NCBI GenBank assembly: GCA_036936605.1
Contig: JAUPFV010000001.1
Span: forward strand, 171,572,386 to 171,636,385
Source of the DNA: Limnanthes douglasii subsp. nivea
Taxonomy: Eukaryota; Streptophyta; Magnoliopsida; Brassicales; Limnanthaceae
Direction of reading: 5' to 3'
DNA: 64,000 nucleotides
In this document: one piece after another, positions 1-11,480 of the stretch
Numbering within the stretch: position 1 is the stretch's first letter
How the letters are laid out: each line of letters starts with the position of its first letter
The notes under the pieces: model-generated
The model's database searches: none
Told to the model about the DNA's origin: nothing
The model's input: only the letters and a program-made list of their open reading frames with translations
Translations under genes and position numbers: made by a program

Positions 1-690
1 TGATCCTTCACCATCATGAAATTCGGAGAGGACCACCTGTGATTCTTCACCCCCCAAACAGCGTAGGAGAGTTTTACTGTAGGACTTTTTGTATAACACT
101 TCTCTCAATATGATGAAACCACGAGCCTTGTGTTTCAATGTTCTGGCTTGTGACTTATCCGGAGGCACAACACCATAGGAGAGATACTGCATGAGAGGAA
201 ATCTCCAGTCTTGAGGTTATTTTGCTTGTATTTCAAAAATATCCTCTTCTTTACCTTTACAAAGTTGAATGGAGGGGCTTTCAAGCACATGGATCCATGG
301 ATATGACTCCGTATATTCTATGGTTGCCAGTGAGTCTGCTAGCTCATTTTCTGCTCGGGGAATATGTTCATAGACAACACCTTTAAACTTAAGTGCTTCA
401 TTTTTTAGGAGGAGTAAATATTTCACAAGCTGCTCCTTCTTAGCCTCAGATTGGCCTTGGGCATGGTAGATAAGTAGTTGGGAGTCGCTTAGCAGCTTGA
501 CCCTCTTAGCCCCACAAATGTAGGCTAACTTTAAACCAGCTATAGCTGCTTCGTATTCGGACTCATTATTGGATGCCCTGAAAGCAAAACAAATAGCCTG
601 TTACATTTTGTCTCCATATGGGGAAGTTAAACATACTCCTGCACCACATCCCATAGTGCTAGATCCACCATCAGTTCGGACGACCCATAC
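1..690 (-). pseudogene. E1 pol C-terminal part: second RNase H and start of integrase
   Basis: The minus strand first encodes a plant-acquired RNase HI-like domain. The cues are the 'TDGGSS'-type start near 660, 'ASNNESEYEAAIAGLKLA' around 520-580, 'LLSDSQLL' near 490, and 'VYEHIPRAENELADSLA' at about 320-375. The integrase N-terminus follows at the window edge, with the 'ELHDGEG' zinc-finger helix near 10-35. A frameshift near 680 separates this segment from the upstream RT frame, and a stop near 215 separates RNase H from integrase. The 'SDSQLL' and 'E-Y-E-A' signatures of the RNase HI fold are still visible. The integrase catalytic core is beyond the window. This is a broken continuation of the polyprotein, not a gene of its own. 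Confidence 0.85.
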
Positions 691-1985
691 CTTTTATCTT
701 TTATATCAGTAGTTTGCTCTGAATCCCTGTCGGAGTGGAATTCAACCAGAAAATCAGCCACAGCTTGGGCCTTGACTGCCGTTCGGGGAGCAAAGTCTAT
801 GTCGAAGTCCCCCAACTCTACTGACCACTTAGTCATCCTGCTTGAAATGTCTGCTTTTTGGAGAACATTCTTCAGGGGAAAAGAAGTCCGGACGATGATG
901 GGATGAGCCTGGAAATAAGGCCTCATCTTCCTGGCTGCTATCACCAAGGCCAATGCTAACTTTTCAAGTTTCAAGTAACGCCTTTCTGCATCTATCAAGC
1001 TTTTGCTGATGTAGTACACTGGATGGGGGTAATTATCTACTTCTCTTACTAACACAGCACTGATGGCACAAATTGAAACTGTCAAATATACGAAGAGGGT
1101 CTCCCCATCAACTGGTTTAAACAAAGTCTTGGGAGAGGACAGGTGCTTCTTGATCTCATTGAAAGCCTCATCACACTGCGGGGTCCAATCGAACCCCTTT
1201 GCACCCTTCAAAGTTTGAAAGAAAGGTGCACACCTGTCCGAAGACCTTGAGATAAATCTGTTTAAGGCAGCTAATCTTCCCGTTAAACGCTGTACTTCTT
1301 TAATGTTTCGAGGAGGCTCCATTTGGAAAAGAGCATTTAGCTGGTCCGGATCGGGCTGTATTCCATGCTCACTTATGATATAGCCTAGAAACTTCGCGGA
1401 CTGCACTTCGAATACACACTTTTCTAGGTTTAACTTCAAATTCACTTTCACCAAGTTGGCAAAAGTTTCTTGGAGATCGGACAAGTGCAACTGCTCATCC
1501 ACACTCTTCACCATCATGTCATCAATGTATACTTCCATATTTCTTCCAATTTGATCAGCAAATGCCTTCTTGACTAACCTCTGATAAGTAGCCCCAGCAT
1601 TTTTCAAACCAAATGGCATTACTTTGTAGCAATGAAGACCTCTATCAGTGACAAATGTGGTATGCTCTTGATCATTTGGATCTACTTGAATCTGATTGTA
1701 TCCGGAGAAAGCATCCATAAAGGAAAGCAGCTTGTTCCCAGAGGTGGAGTCTACTAACTGATCAATCCGGGGAAATGGATACAAATCTTTTGGGCAAGCT
1801 CTATTGAGATCTGTGAAGTCAATGCACATGGGCCATTTGACATTCTTCTTTTTCACCAAGACAGGATTGGCAGTCCACAAAGGGTATTGAGATTCCTTGA
1901 TGTGCCCCATCTTTGTGAGTCTGTCAACCTCTTGCACAATGACATCAGCCTTTTCTTTGGAAAAAGCTCTTCTTTTTTGAACCAC
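627..1985 (-). pseudogene. E1 pol: reverse transcriptase plus RNase H (452-aa open segment)
   Basis: An uninterrupted 452-residue stretch of the pol polyprotein. The RT domain holds the 'DLNRACPKD' motif near residue 59, 'FMDAFSGYNQI' near 89, 'MPFGLKNAGATYQ' near 123 and the catalytic YIDD at about 153-156, all intact. The first RNase H follows from about residue 260 ('FDWTPQCDEAF', 'VYYISKSL', 'ADFLVEF'). One change in a normally invariant stretch is WRMCIDF to WPMCIDF near residue 51. The C-terminus shifts frame just before the second RNase H, so the last ~25 residues are out of register. The protein would copy element RNA into cDNA inside cytoplasmic virus-like particles. The first Met is internal; true translation would start in gag. 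Confidence 0.92.
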
Positions 1986-2258
1986 TGGAGCTACATCTCT
2001 CCGGACAGATAGGTGATGTGATATGACTTCTGATGGAACTCCAGTAACATCAGCATTGCATCAAGAAAAAACGTGCTGATGGTTCTTCAAAAACTTTAAC
2101 ATTTCATCTTTCAAAACAGGTGGCATTTTAGATCCTATCTTGACACTTTTCCCATCTTCCAAATAGTGTGTTTCTACCTCTACAACTGGTATCAACACTC
2201 CGGGGGTATCTCTTGGGTCATCAATTTCACCCTCACCCCCAGAAAGGCCCTCAAACTG

Positions 2259-3461
2259 CTATTGTTCATTAATACGGACTGCCCCCAGCGTTCGAGGAGC
2301 CAGGGCAGTGGCATAACATTCTCTTGCAATCTTTTGGCTGCTCCAGACGAGTCCAACCTGTCCCTGAACAGCATACTTCAAGCACTGATGGACTGTTGAA
2401 GCCACTGCATGCATCCTAGAGAGCCAAGACCTCCATAGAATAGCATTATAGCAAGTGGGACAATCCACCACAATAAAGAGTATTCTGACCATTTTCTTGA
2501 AAGGGCCCTTGCCCAATAACACCTCTTCTTCGAACTCTCCGATCACATCTGCTGAGCTGCCTGTGAAGCCCACGATTGACCTGTCCGAATTCTGAATTAC
2601 AACTGGATTTTTCATTTTCTTGTAAGTGGTTAGGAAAAGGATATTGGCTGAGCTTCCAGTATCCACCAGGATTCGTCTTATGTCATTGCCCCCTATAGGT
2701 GCTCATATGACAACAGCATCCTCATGAGGGCCAACAATGTTTCTTAAATCATCTTCATAAAAAACAATGAAGGGGAACGAGTTTTGTGACTGATAGGAAG
2801 TCATGCCTCCTTCTAGCTGGGAGGCTAAAGTATGAACATGCCTCTTCCTCGAAGAAGCAGTAGGAGCTATCATAGTGTCCCCTCCGAAAATTGTGAGTGA
2901 CTCGAAAAATTTAATGAGCCCGGAGACCGACCTAGAACATTCCTCAATTGTACCCACTCTGTTTCGAGTTGGATCAAGATCCAAGTACTCAGATTCTATG
3001 TCCCTTTCAACTATTACCATGGCTCCCTCCTGAGCAGCATTACTTGGACCAACCCGGTGAGTGTTATCAGGCCTGTTACCCCCTCTTCTTTTCACGTAGG
3101 CCCCCAGCTTTCCCCTTTCAATCAAGTTCTGAACTTCTTGTTTCAATGCTATGCAGTCATCAGTGGTATGACCAATATCATTGTGATATTGGCAAAAAGA
3201 ATTATTGCGAAGCTCTCTGGGAGATTGCAGTGTTGCCGGTCTCCGGTAATGCACCTCATCCTTTGTTTTATCAAAGATAGTGGCCACACTTTCTTTTAAC
3301 TCTGCGAACCACTCCGATTGGACCCATGGCCCTCTCTTGTTTCTGGATTGTTGACTTTGAGCAGGAGCAGCTGGCTGAGACTGAGCTTTTGCCCTACCAT
3401 GCCCCTGTCCGGTTTCTCTTGCTTTGTTCCCGGACTGATTCTGATTGAGATTCGGTGCCAC
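2259..3461 (-). pseudogene. E1 gag C-terminus and aspartic protease
   Basis: Two minus-strand segments, 2703-3461 and 2259-2666, are in adjacent frames. The first carries the C-terminal gag region with a 'CQYHNDIGHTTDDC' zinc-knuckle-like stretch (about 3150-3190) and the linker into protease. The second begins with the aspartic protease active site DTGSSAN (intact, near 2660) and ends with the 'NAILWRSWLSRMHA' helix. A short gap containing a stop (2667-2702) separates them; E2 and E3 encode a continuous chain here. The protease would cleave Gag-Pol. The region 1986-2258 continues as a linker toward RT, recognisable by comparison with E2 and E3. Confidence 0.87.
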
Positions 3462-4641
3462 TGGTAGACCTCACCTGCCTGTGCACCCTAGTTTTCTTTG
3501 TTTCATCGACGTTTATTTGTTTGCCAACCTGATTCAGCAACCCTCCCCAAGTCATGGCCTTCTTTCTGGCCACTGAATCAGCTAGATTGCCCGGGTTCAA
3601 ACCTTGTCTCAGGGATGCTATTGCTACCTGTTCGAAGCAATCAGCCAACCCATTCTCGGTGTTCACAAAACAACTTATATATTCCTTCAAGGACTCATTT
3701 GGCTCCTGGGCACAATGGATTATTGTGTCTCCATTGCCCTTTAGCTCTTTACTCTCTACGAACTGCCTTCGAAAGGCCACCCAAAAAGTTTCGAAGTATT
3801 TAATACAACCCTGAGGTAGGCTGTTGTACCACTTTAGAGCACTCCCCGTGAATGACTGGGAGAATGCCCTACAGAGCAGTTTGTCATCGTCATCAAAATT
3901 CATCATGAAAATTTTAAATTGTTTCAGATGGTTTTCCGGATCAGTACTGCCATCGTACTTCTCTATTTTGGTGCTATCAAACTTCTTAGGGAGGTTTCCG
4001 AACAGAATTTTAGAATACAATGGAGATTGCCTCCAATTCCTTCCACGGCTGAACACGGTACCCTCATTGGGAGTTGCAAAGATACCTGGCTCATCGTGAA
4101 AAGCGAAGGGATCCATCAACATCTTGTCCACATGCTTCCGACTATGAGATGATCCCTTACCAATATGCCTTTTCATCTTTCCTTGTCTATCCCTTTTTCT
4201 TGAGTATTTTTTAATCTGCCTTTACTTCTTTCTAGTTCGACCCTCATCGTTGCTAGAGGATAAGGATTTTTCAACTCCATCACTGTCCGAAGAGCTATAA
4301 GAAGACTCTGAGCTTGAGTCAGAACTCTCCACTGGCTTAGACCGGTGAGACTTTTTAGAACTGGCATGAGTCTTTTTAGTGCTTACACGAGTCTTCGAAG
4401 ACTCATGTTCTCTGGGGTTATCGGTGTGATGAGCAGCTGATGCTTTGGACTTTTCTTTGACGCCCATCTTGGCCTTTTCAGCCCTCAGAGCTTCTATTTC
4501 ACCCTTGAGCCTATCACGCTCTTCGATAGTGTACTCATCGTTCTCTCCCACCACTTCGAGCAGAGCTGGTGATACTTCTGGATTGTCTGGATTCATACGG
4601 ACAGATTTTCTTAGCTGGTTTTGAATGCTTGATTCAGGCAC
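3394..4641 (-). pseudogene. E1 gag N-terminal and central domains
   Basis: Gag begins at a minus-strand ATG at 4641 with a highly charged, Ser-rich N-terminus (SSDSSSESS-type tract near 4270-4330). A frameshift around 4200 moves it into the 3394-4176 segment. The central domain holds the retrotransposon-gag core: 'KYDGSTDPENHL' near 3950, 'FDDDDKLLCRAFSQSFTGSALKWY' near 3830-3900, and 'FWVAFRRQFV' near 3770. It would form the particle shell. E2 keeps an almost uninterrupted version at 40182-41363. The start is chosen because the same ATG context, just inside the primer site, is seen in this family. Confidence 0.88.
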
Positions 4642-4648
4642 CTTCGTG

Positions 4649-4666
4649 CTCCCATTGTGGTCGCCA
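4649..4666 (-). other. E1 primer-binding site candidate
   Basis: On the minus strand TGGCGACCACAATGGGAG begins three bases after the LTR end. TGG is the complement of a tRNA 3' CCA, as expected for minus-strand priming. The same site occurs in E3 with one change (55740-55757) and in mutated form in E2. The tRNA identity was not determined here. Confidence 0.75.
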
Positions 4667-4669
4667 ATT

Positions 4670-5096
4670 TGGTGTGGATAATAATTGCTTGAGGATAGGC
4701 TGGTAATTTCAGTTGGTGTTTTATGGTGGTATGTGGGTGTTAAGTGTTTAGAGTAGAGAGTAGAGAGATAATTAAGCAGCTTGGTAGTAGTTAATTTTCA
4801 TTACCCATAGTTAATGCAGGTGGTTGGGTATTTATACGCTGATGTTTGGGCCCTTATGGGCTTTCGGGTCATGTTTAATGGAGTCGAGTCATGTTCAAAG
4901 ACCCATGAGCTCTAAGTAGGAGAGCAAGTAGCTTAGTCAAGAAGTGTTTAGGGTTTTTAATACTTTTGTCATAGTTCGAACAGTCATATGGTCATAGTGC
5001 TCAAAATGATCTGTCCGGTCCGTGTGATCTGTCCGCTCCGGAGGCCTTGGACCGATCTGTCCTTGTCCGGGGAGAGTGCAGAGTTCGGACTCATCA
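4670..5096 (-). repeat. E1 5' LTR (427 bp)
   Basis: In element orientation the LTR runs from TGATGAGTCCG (5096) to CCACACCA (4670), and the primer site follows. It contains a TATAAATA-type core promoter on the minus strand at 4829-4836, which would start transcription toward gag. The ends and internal blocks (such as the TTTCGGGTC stretch) match the LTRs of E2 and E3. Confidence 0.9.
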
Positions 5097-6240
5097 CACC
5101 CAATCACTTCAATTCGAAGGACAAAGAATGAGTGACCTAATAACCTAATAAAGCCGCGAACGTTTCTTTTCTATTTCTTTCAGAGGTTTTCTGTTTATAA
5201 TTTTCTCTTCTCGTTTTTACTGTTGATTAATAAATATAAAAATAATTATTTTTTAATAAATAACACTAAATTTTAATATATTATTTTTGAAAGATATATC
5301 TAAAAGTAGAATATATAATATTTTAAAAATATTTTTAATAATATATGAAAATAAAATCAAAATTGTATATAAAAGATAATGTTGAAAAAAAAATAAAATA
5401 AAAATCTATTGTATAAATCAACAAAAAGTATAAAAAAAATTGTATATATGGAAATTAAATTAATTTTTATTTTTTTATATTTCTCAAATTCAATTTTAAA
5501 TCAACAAAAAATATTGTATTTTAATGCATTTTTTATTTTTTTTCAATTTCATCATTTTAGTATTTTTTTATAAAATAATATGTTTTATAATTATTGATGT
5601 ATATTTTTATCTTTTCAATTTTTTTACTTCTTCATCTTTTTCGTATTCTTAATTTCTAAAAAATAGTTTTTATCTTCTTTTTCAATAACAAAATAACGAA
5701 ACAAAATATTTAAAATGGTATGCGGTAATAAAATTAAGTTTATTGTTTAAAAATATTGTAACCAACTGCTTAAAAATATAATAAAATAAAATCAAAGATA
5801 AATAAATCTTAATGATCGGAGTAAAATTAGGTTTGTTAACTAAAATTAGTATTTCAAAACCGTTGGGTTTTAACTAATATATTCACCAAACACCATAAAA
5901 CTATAAATTATTTTTTTAAAAAGTAAGTTTTTTATTTTTTTATTTATTTTTTAATAAAAAATGGTATTTTAGATTTTGTAGATATGAGAAGAAGTTAGTG
6001 TAATAACTTTTTATTGTTTCACTTAGACATAATTTATATAACAACTTTCTATCTATAAACAAACATTCATTTTTCTATAAAATTTTAAAATGTTTGTTAA
6101 AAAAAATTCACCTTTCTAATACAACCATCGTACTCTTAAAAAAATTAAATAAAAAACAAGAACTTTGTGTTTGAAATTGAAACTCCAATTGAAATAATCT
6201 TTTGGTTTTATTAACTACAAAGTTAACATTTTCATAGGTA
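5097..6240. other. AT-rich non-coding stretch
   Basis: Very AT-rich sequence with poly-A and poly-T tracts. No open frame of interest, no RNA gene and no recognisable element ends are seen. Confidence 0.6.
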
Positions 6241-6289
6241 GATATATTTTTTGTTTTTGGAAACTTTTTACCGACGTTGCGAAACTCTC

Positions 6290-6725
6290 ACCCGCGATTT
6301 ACAAACTTGATGCTGGTGGTGATCAAGTCTATAATATTTTTTTTGCATTTTAAATTAGGTACTGATGGTTTAATCTAGTCCAAGTCTCTGGTGTGCTACA
6401 TTGGCGTTGTCAATGCTAAATCAAAATTTCATATGTGTGCACTATAATTTTGACACCGATGGTATAACAAGGCCCACGTCGTCGGTGTTATCTGGCTTTC
6501 ACCGGTGGTAGCCTAGCTTGGTGCTATACCATGATTTGATTTAGTCATTGGCGATGTATCTTAGTGTAGACTGACGGTTTGAAATATGGCTTTAACTCTA
6601 GTTATTGGTTCTATGTGTATACCTGTGATGGTAAATTTTTATACCGTCGGTGTTGAATTTATATATTGTTGGTGTGTCTATTATACATGTCGCGAATTTA
6701 ACGTTTTCATACCGATGGTATAGAG
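6290..6725. repeat. Degenerate 'CCGATGGTGT'-motif repeats left of MULE relic 1
   Basis: Scattered copies of a motif resembling ACCGATGGTAT / CCGTCGGTGTTGAATTT occur on both strands (for example near 6455, 6480, 6645 and 6710). The same vocabulary forms the ordered array at 8290-8940 on the other side of the MULE coding relic. This suggests both belong to the terminal or subterminal parts of one element. No clean inverted terminal repeat could be defined. Confidence 0.5.
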
Positions 6726-6779
6726 CCTCAACCACATTTTCCCTCTATTTTTACATTTTTAATATTTAAGATTTTGTCG

Positions 6780-7790
6780 TTGTAGGAAGTCAAGGATTCC
6801 AATTTGGTGGGAGATGAGAATCTTGATGTTACGGATACCGGTGGAGTACCCGAGGGTTGCTCTGTCGATTACAATGATTTGTTTACCACAAAAGTCAACT
6901 ATACACAACAACAATTGATTTATTGGGTTATGGTAACCGCAAAGGACAACATGTTCGTAGTTGTATTAAGATGTCGCGACGATGCAAAAAGCGGAAAAAC
7001 CTGTGGACTATTATTTGAATACGAAAATTCGAAACGTACAAGAAGTTGATATAACCAAATGATCTTAAGAGGAAGTATAGCGGAATAAAAACATACAAAC
7101 ACATTTTCAAACTTAAAGAAAATAAAGTAAATGATGACTCGTGGTCTTTAGAGATTGCATATGGATCTCATAATCATGACATTAAAAAATTCAGTGAAGT
7201 TCATTTATACTTGGGAAGCGTGTCTAAATAAGAGTTGAAATTTGTAATTACTTCTACCAATATGGAATTCTATCATCAGAAAATTCTGGGTGGAGTGAAA
7301 AAGTTAAACCTTAAGAATTTTTCGTCGTTGCGCATTGTATACAATGCTCAACTAAAATAATGAAAGATCGATAAAGGTGGTCGCTCACAATTCTAATACT
7401 TCTTAGGTAGAATAAGGTTAAATTATTAAGAGTGGCATAGATCGTGCAAATACGAAAGCAATGTCATAAGTGAAATTTTCCTTAAAAATTCAGTGAGTTT
7501 GGATTTGTTAAGGATGTTTCCAAGTGTGCGCATAATGGATAACACCTACAAGGTAATAAGTATTGGATTCTTTTTATGAATTTGTAGAAGCCATTTTTAA
7601 CGGAAAGACTTTTTAAATCGAATTTGCGTTTATGTCTGTGGAGAAATTTGGAAGCTACAAATAGATATTGGAATATATGTAATTGTTGATGGTAACTCAC
7701 TCCAACATATTTTCCATAGTAAAACCTTGAAATCTCATATTGAAAATATCACAGTTTTGGTGTTCAATTATATATGGGAGGGACACAATC
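6780..7790 (+). pseudogene. MULE relic 1: Mutator-like transposase fragment
   Basis: The plus strand encodes pieces of a MULE transposase in several frames. The first is a FAR1-like N-terminal region (6804-7049), with 'QQLIYWVMVTAKDNMFVVVL' and 'CGLLFEYENS' standing for the zinc-binding region. Next comes 'WSLEIAYGSHNHDI' near 7140-7185, typical of the segment ending in the HNH-type 'H-N-H' pattern. Then 'LLRMFPSVRIMDNTYK' near 7505-7550 corresponds to the catalytic-core start, with its first Asp (codon 7538-7540) retained. Stops and frameshifts throughout make it non-functional. The C-terminal half is not recognisable. Family assignment rests on motif order and is fairly secure; subfamily is not. 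Confidence 0.72.
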
Positions 7791-8289
7791 AGTATACTTG
7801 GTAACATTTTCAAATAATCTAACATGACGACAACATTTTCACGTCCGCATGCTGGGGCATCATACAAGAAGAACACGTTGCTTACTTACTGTGCATGAAG
7901 TATATTTTTCATATAACTTCGTTAATAAAGCTAGAAGTTTCTTCTGACATCGTGTGTTTTATGTAATCAATGACTTTTAGCAGATGCACATCTTCGTGCA
8001 CATTCCAGTTTGTACCATCCATATGGTATATGTTTGTGATTAACTATGAATAAATCATATTATTGACTAGTTTTATTTATGGGGGATGGTTGGTGTGAGG
8101 GAAACCATATTTGGCGGGAAACCCTTGTGGGTCGAAAACTCTCATTCGCGGGAAACTCCAAATAAGTTTGCGATAATCCCTAACAATTGGTAGTTTTTTT
8201 TGTACCACAAGCGGTGTAGTTTTTTTTCAAAACTATGGCATTCCACCGACAATGGTGAATGGTCACGCTATGGATGGTTAATTTTATTG

Positions 8290-8940
8290 TCGGTGTGGAA
8301 TTTCCTAACTAGCGTAGTGAATATTCAACAAGCGGTGTGAGTGGCAATGCATAATTTTGACACTCCCGGTGTTGAATTTCCTAACCGACAGTGCAGATAT
8401 TACACCGATGGTTTGTATGCCTTCCACTATCGGTGCATGTCTGGCAAAATGGTTTTTTTAAAAACATTTTAATCCTACCGGTAGTGTGAAATTTGTACAT
8501 TGTAGGTGGGATATCATGGTGCCAGTGTGGAATTTTCTAACCAGCGGCGTAAATATTACATCAACAATGTCAATGCCTTCTACCAACGGTGTACATCTCG
8601 TAAACTGATGTTTTTTTAAAAAAACTTTTATCAGCAACTCTAAGTGCATAATTTTAAAAATATTTGTGTGATATTATGTTGTCTTAGTGGAATTTACTAA
8701 CTAGTAGTGTGGATATATAACTGGGGGTGTGAGTGGCTTCTACTGCCGGTGTACGTGAGACAATTTTTTTTATTACCAATAATTAATTAGGCATCCAACG
8801 GGTTGTGCGGAATTTATACACCGTCAGTGAGATATTATGCTATCGATGTAGAATTTCTTAACCAACAACGTAAATATTATATCAGAGGTGTGAATACCTT
8901 CCATCGTCTTTGTACGTTCTAAAACTTGAAAGAAAAAATC
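8290..8940. repeat. ~160-bp imperfect tandem array, about 4 units
   Basis: The phrase GTGGAATTTCCTAAC recurs near 8298, 8374, 8530, 8690 and 8851; the last three intervals are 156-161 bp. Each unit also carries a TACACCGATGGTGTGAATGCCTTC-like phrase and a run of T then A. Divergence between units is substantial, so the array is old. Confidence 0.7.
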
Positions 8941-9199
8941 ATAATTTTTATGAACCCTCCAAAATAAATAAATTAATTATAAAATACAAAACAAAGGCAA
9001 ATTATTCAATAGCCATCCACAATGTAGTTATACAACATTCATTTCGAAAAATAATAATAAATATAGTCAATAAAATTAAACAATACATATTACAAAATAG
9101 AGTTATTAACGTAATGTATCTAACAAAGACATGGACTGGTGGTGCCTAAGCGAATAAACATATGATCAGAATATCTACAACGATAAAGAGCCAATGACT

Positions 9200-10450
9200 G
9201 GTGATTTATAGGACTCGGTTCATGAAATTGATCGTCTCTTCCGTGCTGTCGTCAAGATGTCGAATACAGTTTATTGTATGAATCTCCTTTGTTGCTACAT
9301 GGTCGTTAGGAATACGAGAAGTAGTGTGAAACCACCCATACTTCACGATATAGGTTTGGTACTGAGACATCGTCGTTTTGCGGCTTCTCGTCAGAGGTCA
9401 TGTTTTGTCAATGACAAACAAATACGATAATTTATCATCCAAATGTCGAATGTTAACATGATTGTGATAATGTTATCTTTTTTTAACAATCGGTCAAGCT
9501 GAAATAAGATCTAATGTTTTCATTTAGATCCAACCAAATTGTCACATCATTTGATACGACATATGCCATTCAGTCGCACTCAAAATCCGAATAAGATTGT
9601 GATATAACCCAACCTCATACAATAGAAACCTCTCTCTCATATCCCTTATACAACTAGAATATCACTTACAAACAAACACATAATAGGGGAAGAAATAATT
9701 CAGGTTTGATAAAATTAACAATACATACATAAAAATACTTAGATTCTTCTCTTTGAGATCGACAATGAAATTGTGGTAGTAGGTACTTAGCCAAATATTT
9801 GTCCCCGTGAGTTTTTTCAGTAACCAACTAACAAGCTTGAGATTTGATATGGTATGCACACTATTAAACATTGGAAAAAAAACGAGGGAAATTTTCGTAA
9901 ATATAATAATTTAAAATTTGACAAACCCAGTGAGACTTTTGAGCGACGACTACAAAAATTCTCCCATACCCTTATATAGCCCATGCTAATACGTACGTTC
10001 CAAATTGATCCATGTGCTCCAAAAAGACGAGATAATATGCATGTACGAACTTCTGGCTCGTGTTGGTGAGATTGGTACAACCAAATATATACATTATGTA
10101 CACACGTGCGACATGTATGATCATATCAGCGGTATGTGCGTTATTTGAATCCAACTAGTTGTGTCCGTAAATTGGTCTCTACGTCATTTAAGACCAAACC
10201 CAACCCCATCATGCTTCTCCAATTCCAACTGAAACCCAGCTGCCGTAATCCCCAACAACTGAGCATAATGTCCATACACTTTACCGTAAGTGATGCTCCC
10301 CTCAGATTAAACTATTTTCCCACCACTAGGAGGCCAGTAATTGAAAAATACGTCGACTAACGTGATATTCATCTTACCGAAAAAGAACTAGATAGTGATG
10401 TCTCCTGATGCCACCGTTCGAGGAAAGCCTCGTTCAATTGTGGGTTTGTA
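9200..10450 (-). pseudogene. Plant mobile domain (PMD) relic 1
   Basis: Minus-strand fragments resemble the plant mobile domain, found in MAIN/MAIL1 proteins and widely carried by plant transposons. The clearest part is 9972-10154 with 'VARVYIMYIFGCTNL' followed by a 'YYLVFLEHMDQFGTY' helix. The frame then shifts into 9817-10080, where 'RLFGAHGSIWNVRISMGY' resembles the domain's tryptophan-rich C-terminal helices. A further downstream piece at 9230-9370 reads 'YGWFHTTSRIPND'. No continuous frame survives. The relic is convergent with MULE relic 1, an arrangement repeated at 20211-21235 next to MULE relic 2. Its identification is by motif and hydrophobic pattern only. Confidence 0.55.
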
Positions 10451-11150
10451 TTGAACTTGAGCAATTGGTCAATGATAGGTCAGAATGGAATAACTTCGAC
10501 GACATTCTTCACAACCTCTTGACTGGTAAGGTCTTATTGGGGTAGGAGTTTGTACTTAGCATGAACGTTAATATTGAGTCAATACTACAAAAATAAAAAA
10601 TAAATCAAACAAAATAGATTGTTAGAATATTATTATCGATATAAACCAAAATAACAAAATAATTATAAATAAGTTATCTAACTTACATTCTCGAAGTAGG
10701 TATTATAAGCCTCGTGATTTTGACCTAACGTAACCTATAAATCTAACTAGAATTCAAAATAACAACTAAAAATACAGAGAAATATGATTTTTGTAAACAT
10801 AAATTTAAAACCTAAATATCACTAAAAAATATATAAAGAAATTTGAAACAAATTGAATCAATAGATTTATGTTGTGTAATCCGATTTGAGAAGTTTTATT
10901 TTTATAATAGGTATTTAAAAAGAATTAGGATTAAAATAGAAAAAAAAATGAGATTTGACTATTTTTTATATCGATAACAAATTTATAAATAATGAAACAA
11001 TATCTATCAAAATCGGATTTTATTATAATCATATTTTTTTTAAAGGGATCCACTGCCGCTACTTAAGAGTGCGCACATAATATACCTTCAATCTGATGTA
11101 ATAGTCTGCTTCAATCTGACGTAATAGCCTGCAAACCAACTCCACAACCC
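10451..11150. other. AT-rich non-coding stretch
   Basis: AT-rich sequence upstream of the GeBP-like gene's repeat block. No coding or structural feature is seen. Confidence 0.5.
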
Positions 11151-11199
11151 AAAAATATGAATTATAACGGAATCTCCTTCTACCAACATGAGATCCTAT

Positions 11200-11395
11200 C
11201 ATAATCTAACCGAAATTATAATTTATTAAACAATTTATTTTTGCAACATAGAGTCTTGTTATAACCTAACGCAAATTGTAATTCATTAAACAATTTAATT
11301 TTGCGGGTCTTATTAAAGAATGATATATAACGCAAATTGTGATTCATTAAACAATTTAATTTTGCGGGTCTTATTAAAGAATGATTCCGCACTAA
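11200..11395. repeat. ~60-bp tandem repeat upstream of the GeBP-like gene, three units
   Basis: The phrase GCAAATTGTAATTCATTAAAC recurs with starts near 11212 (diverged), 11271 and 11332, a 59-61 bp period. The last two units are nearly identical over their length, including TTTTGCGGGTCTTATTAAAGAATGAT. The array ends about 85 bp before the start codon, so it probably covers the proximal promoter. Confidence 0.85.
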
Positions 11396-11480
11396 CAAAT
11401 AATCTAATTTGGATAAATACCACTTCGTCTCACTGTCAACACACCCTTACGAGTACGACCTCTTTTTCTTTCTTAAACCC

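Larger units (their letters stand above)
1..5096 (-). mobile_element. E1: Ty3/gypsy Tat-type LTR retrotransposon, 3' end outside window
   Basis: Read on the minus strand the order is 5' LTR, primer site, gag, protease, RT, RNase H, a second plant-type RNase H and the start of integrase. The window edge cuts it within the integrase zinc-finger region. The two consecutive RNase H domains are the known hallmark of the Tat lineage of non-chromovirus Ty3/gypsy elements. It belongs to the same family as E2 and E3: the same LTR ends (TGATGA...CACACCA on the minus strand), the same primer site and strongly similar proteins. Several frameshifts break gag-pol, so it is not autonomous. The five bases after the 5' LTR (CACCC, 5097-5101) are the expected target duplication, but the partner lies outside the window. 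Confidence 0.93.

Noticed and set aside
2948..4152. Plus-strand frames opposite gag in E1 (and equivalents in E2, E3)
   Set aside because: They mirror the real minus-strand gag codons, share no features between elements beyond that, and have no promoter or conserved start.
11409..11480. Upstream in-frame ATG as the GeBP-like start
   Set aside because: The 24 added residues are unlike the family, overlap the expected leader just after a TATA-like site, and the ATG at 11481 has a better context.
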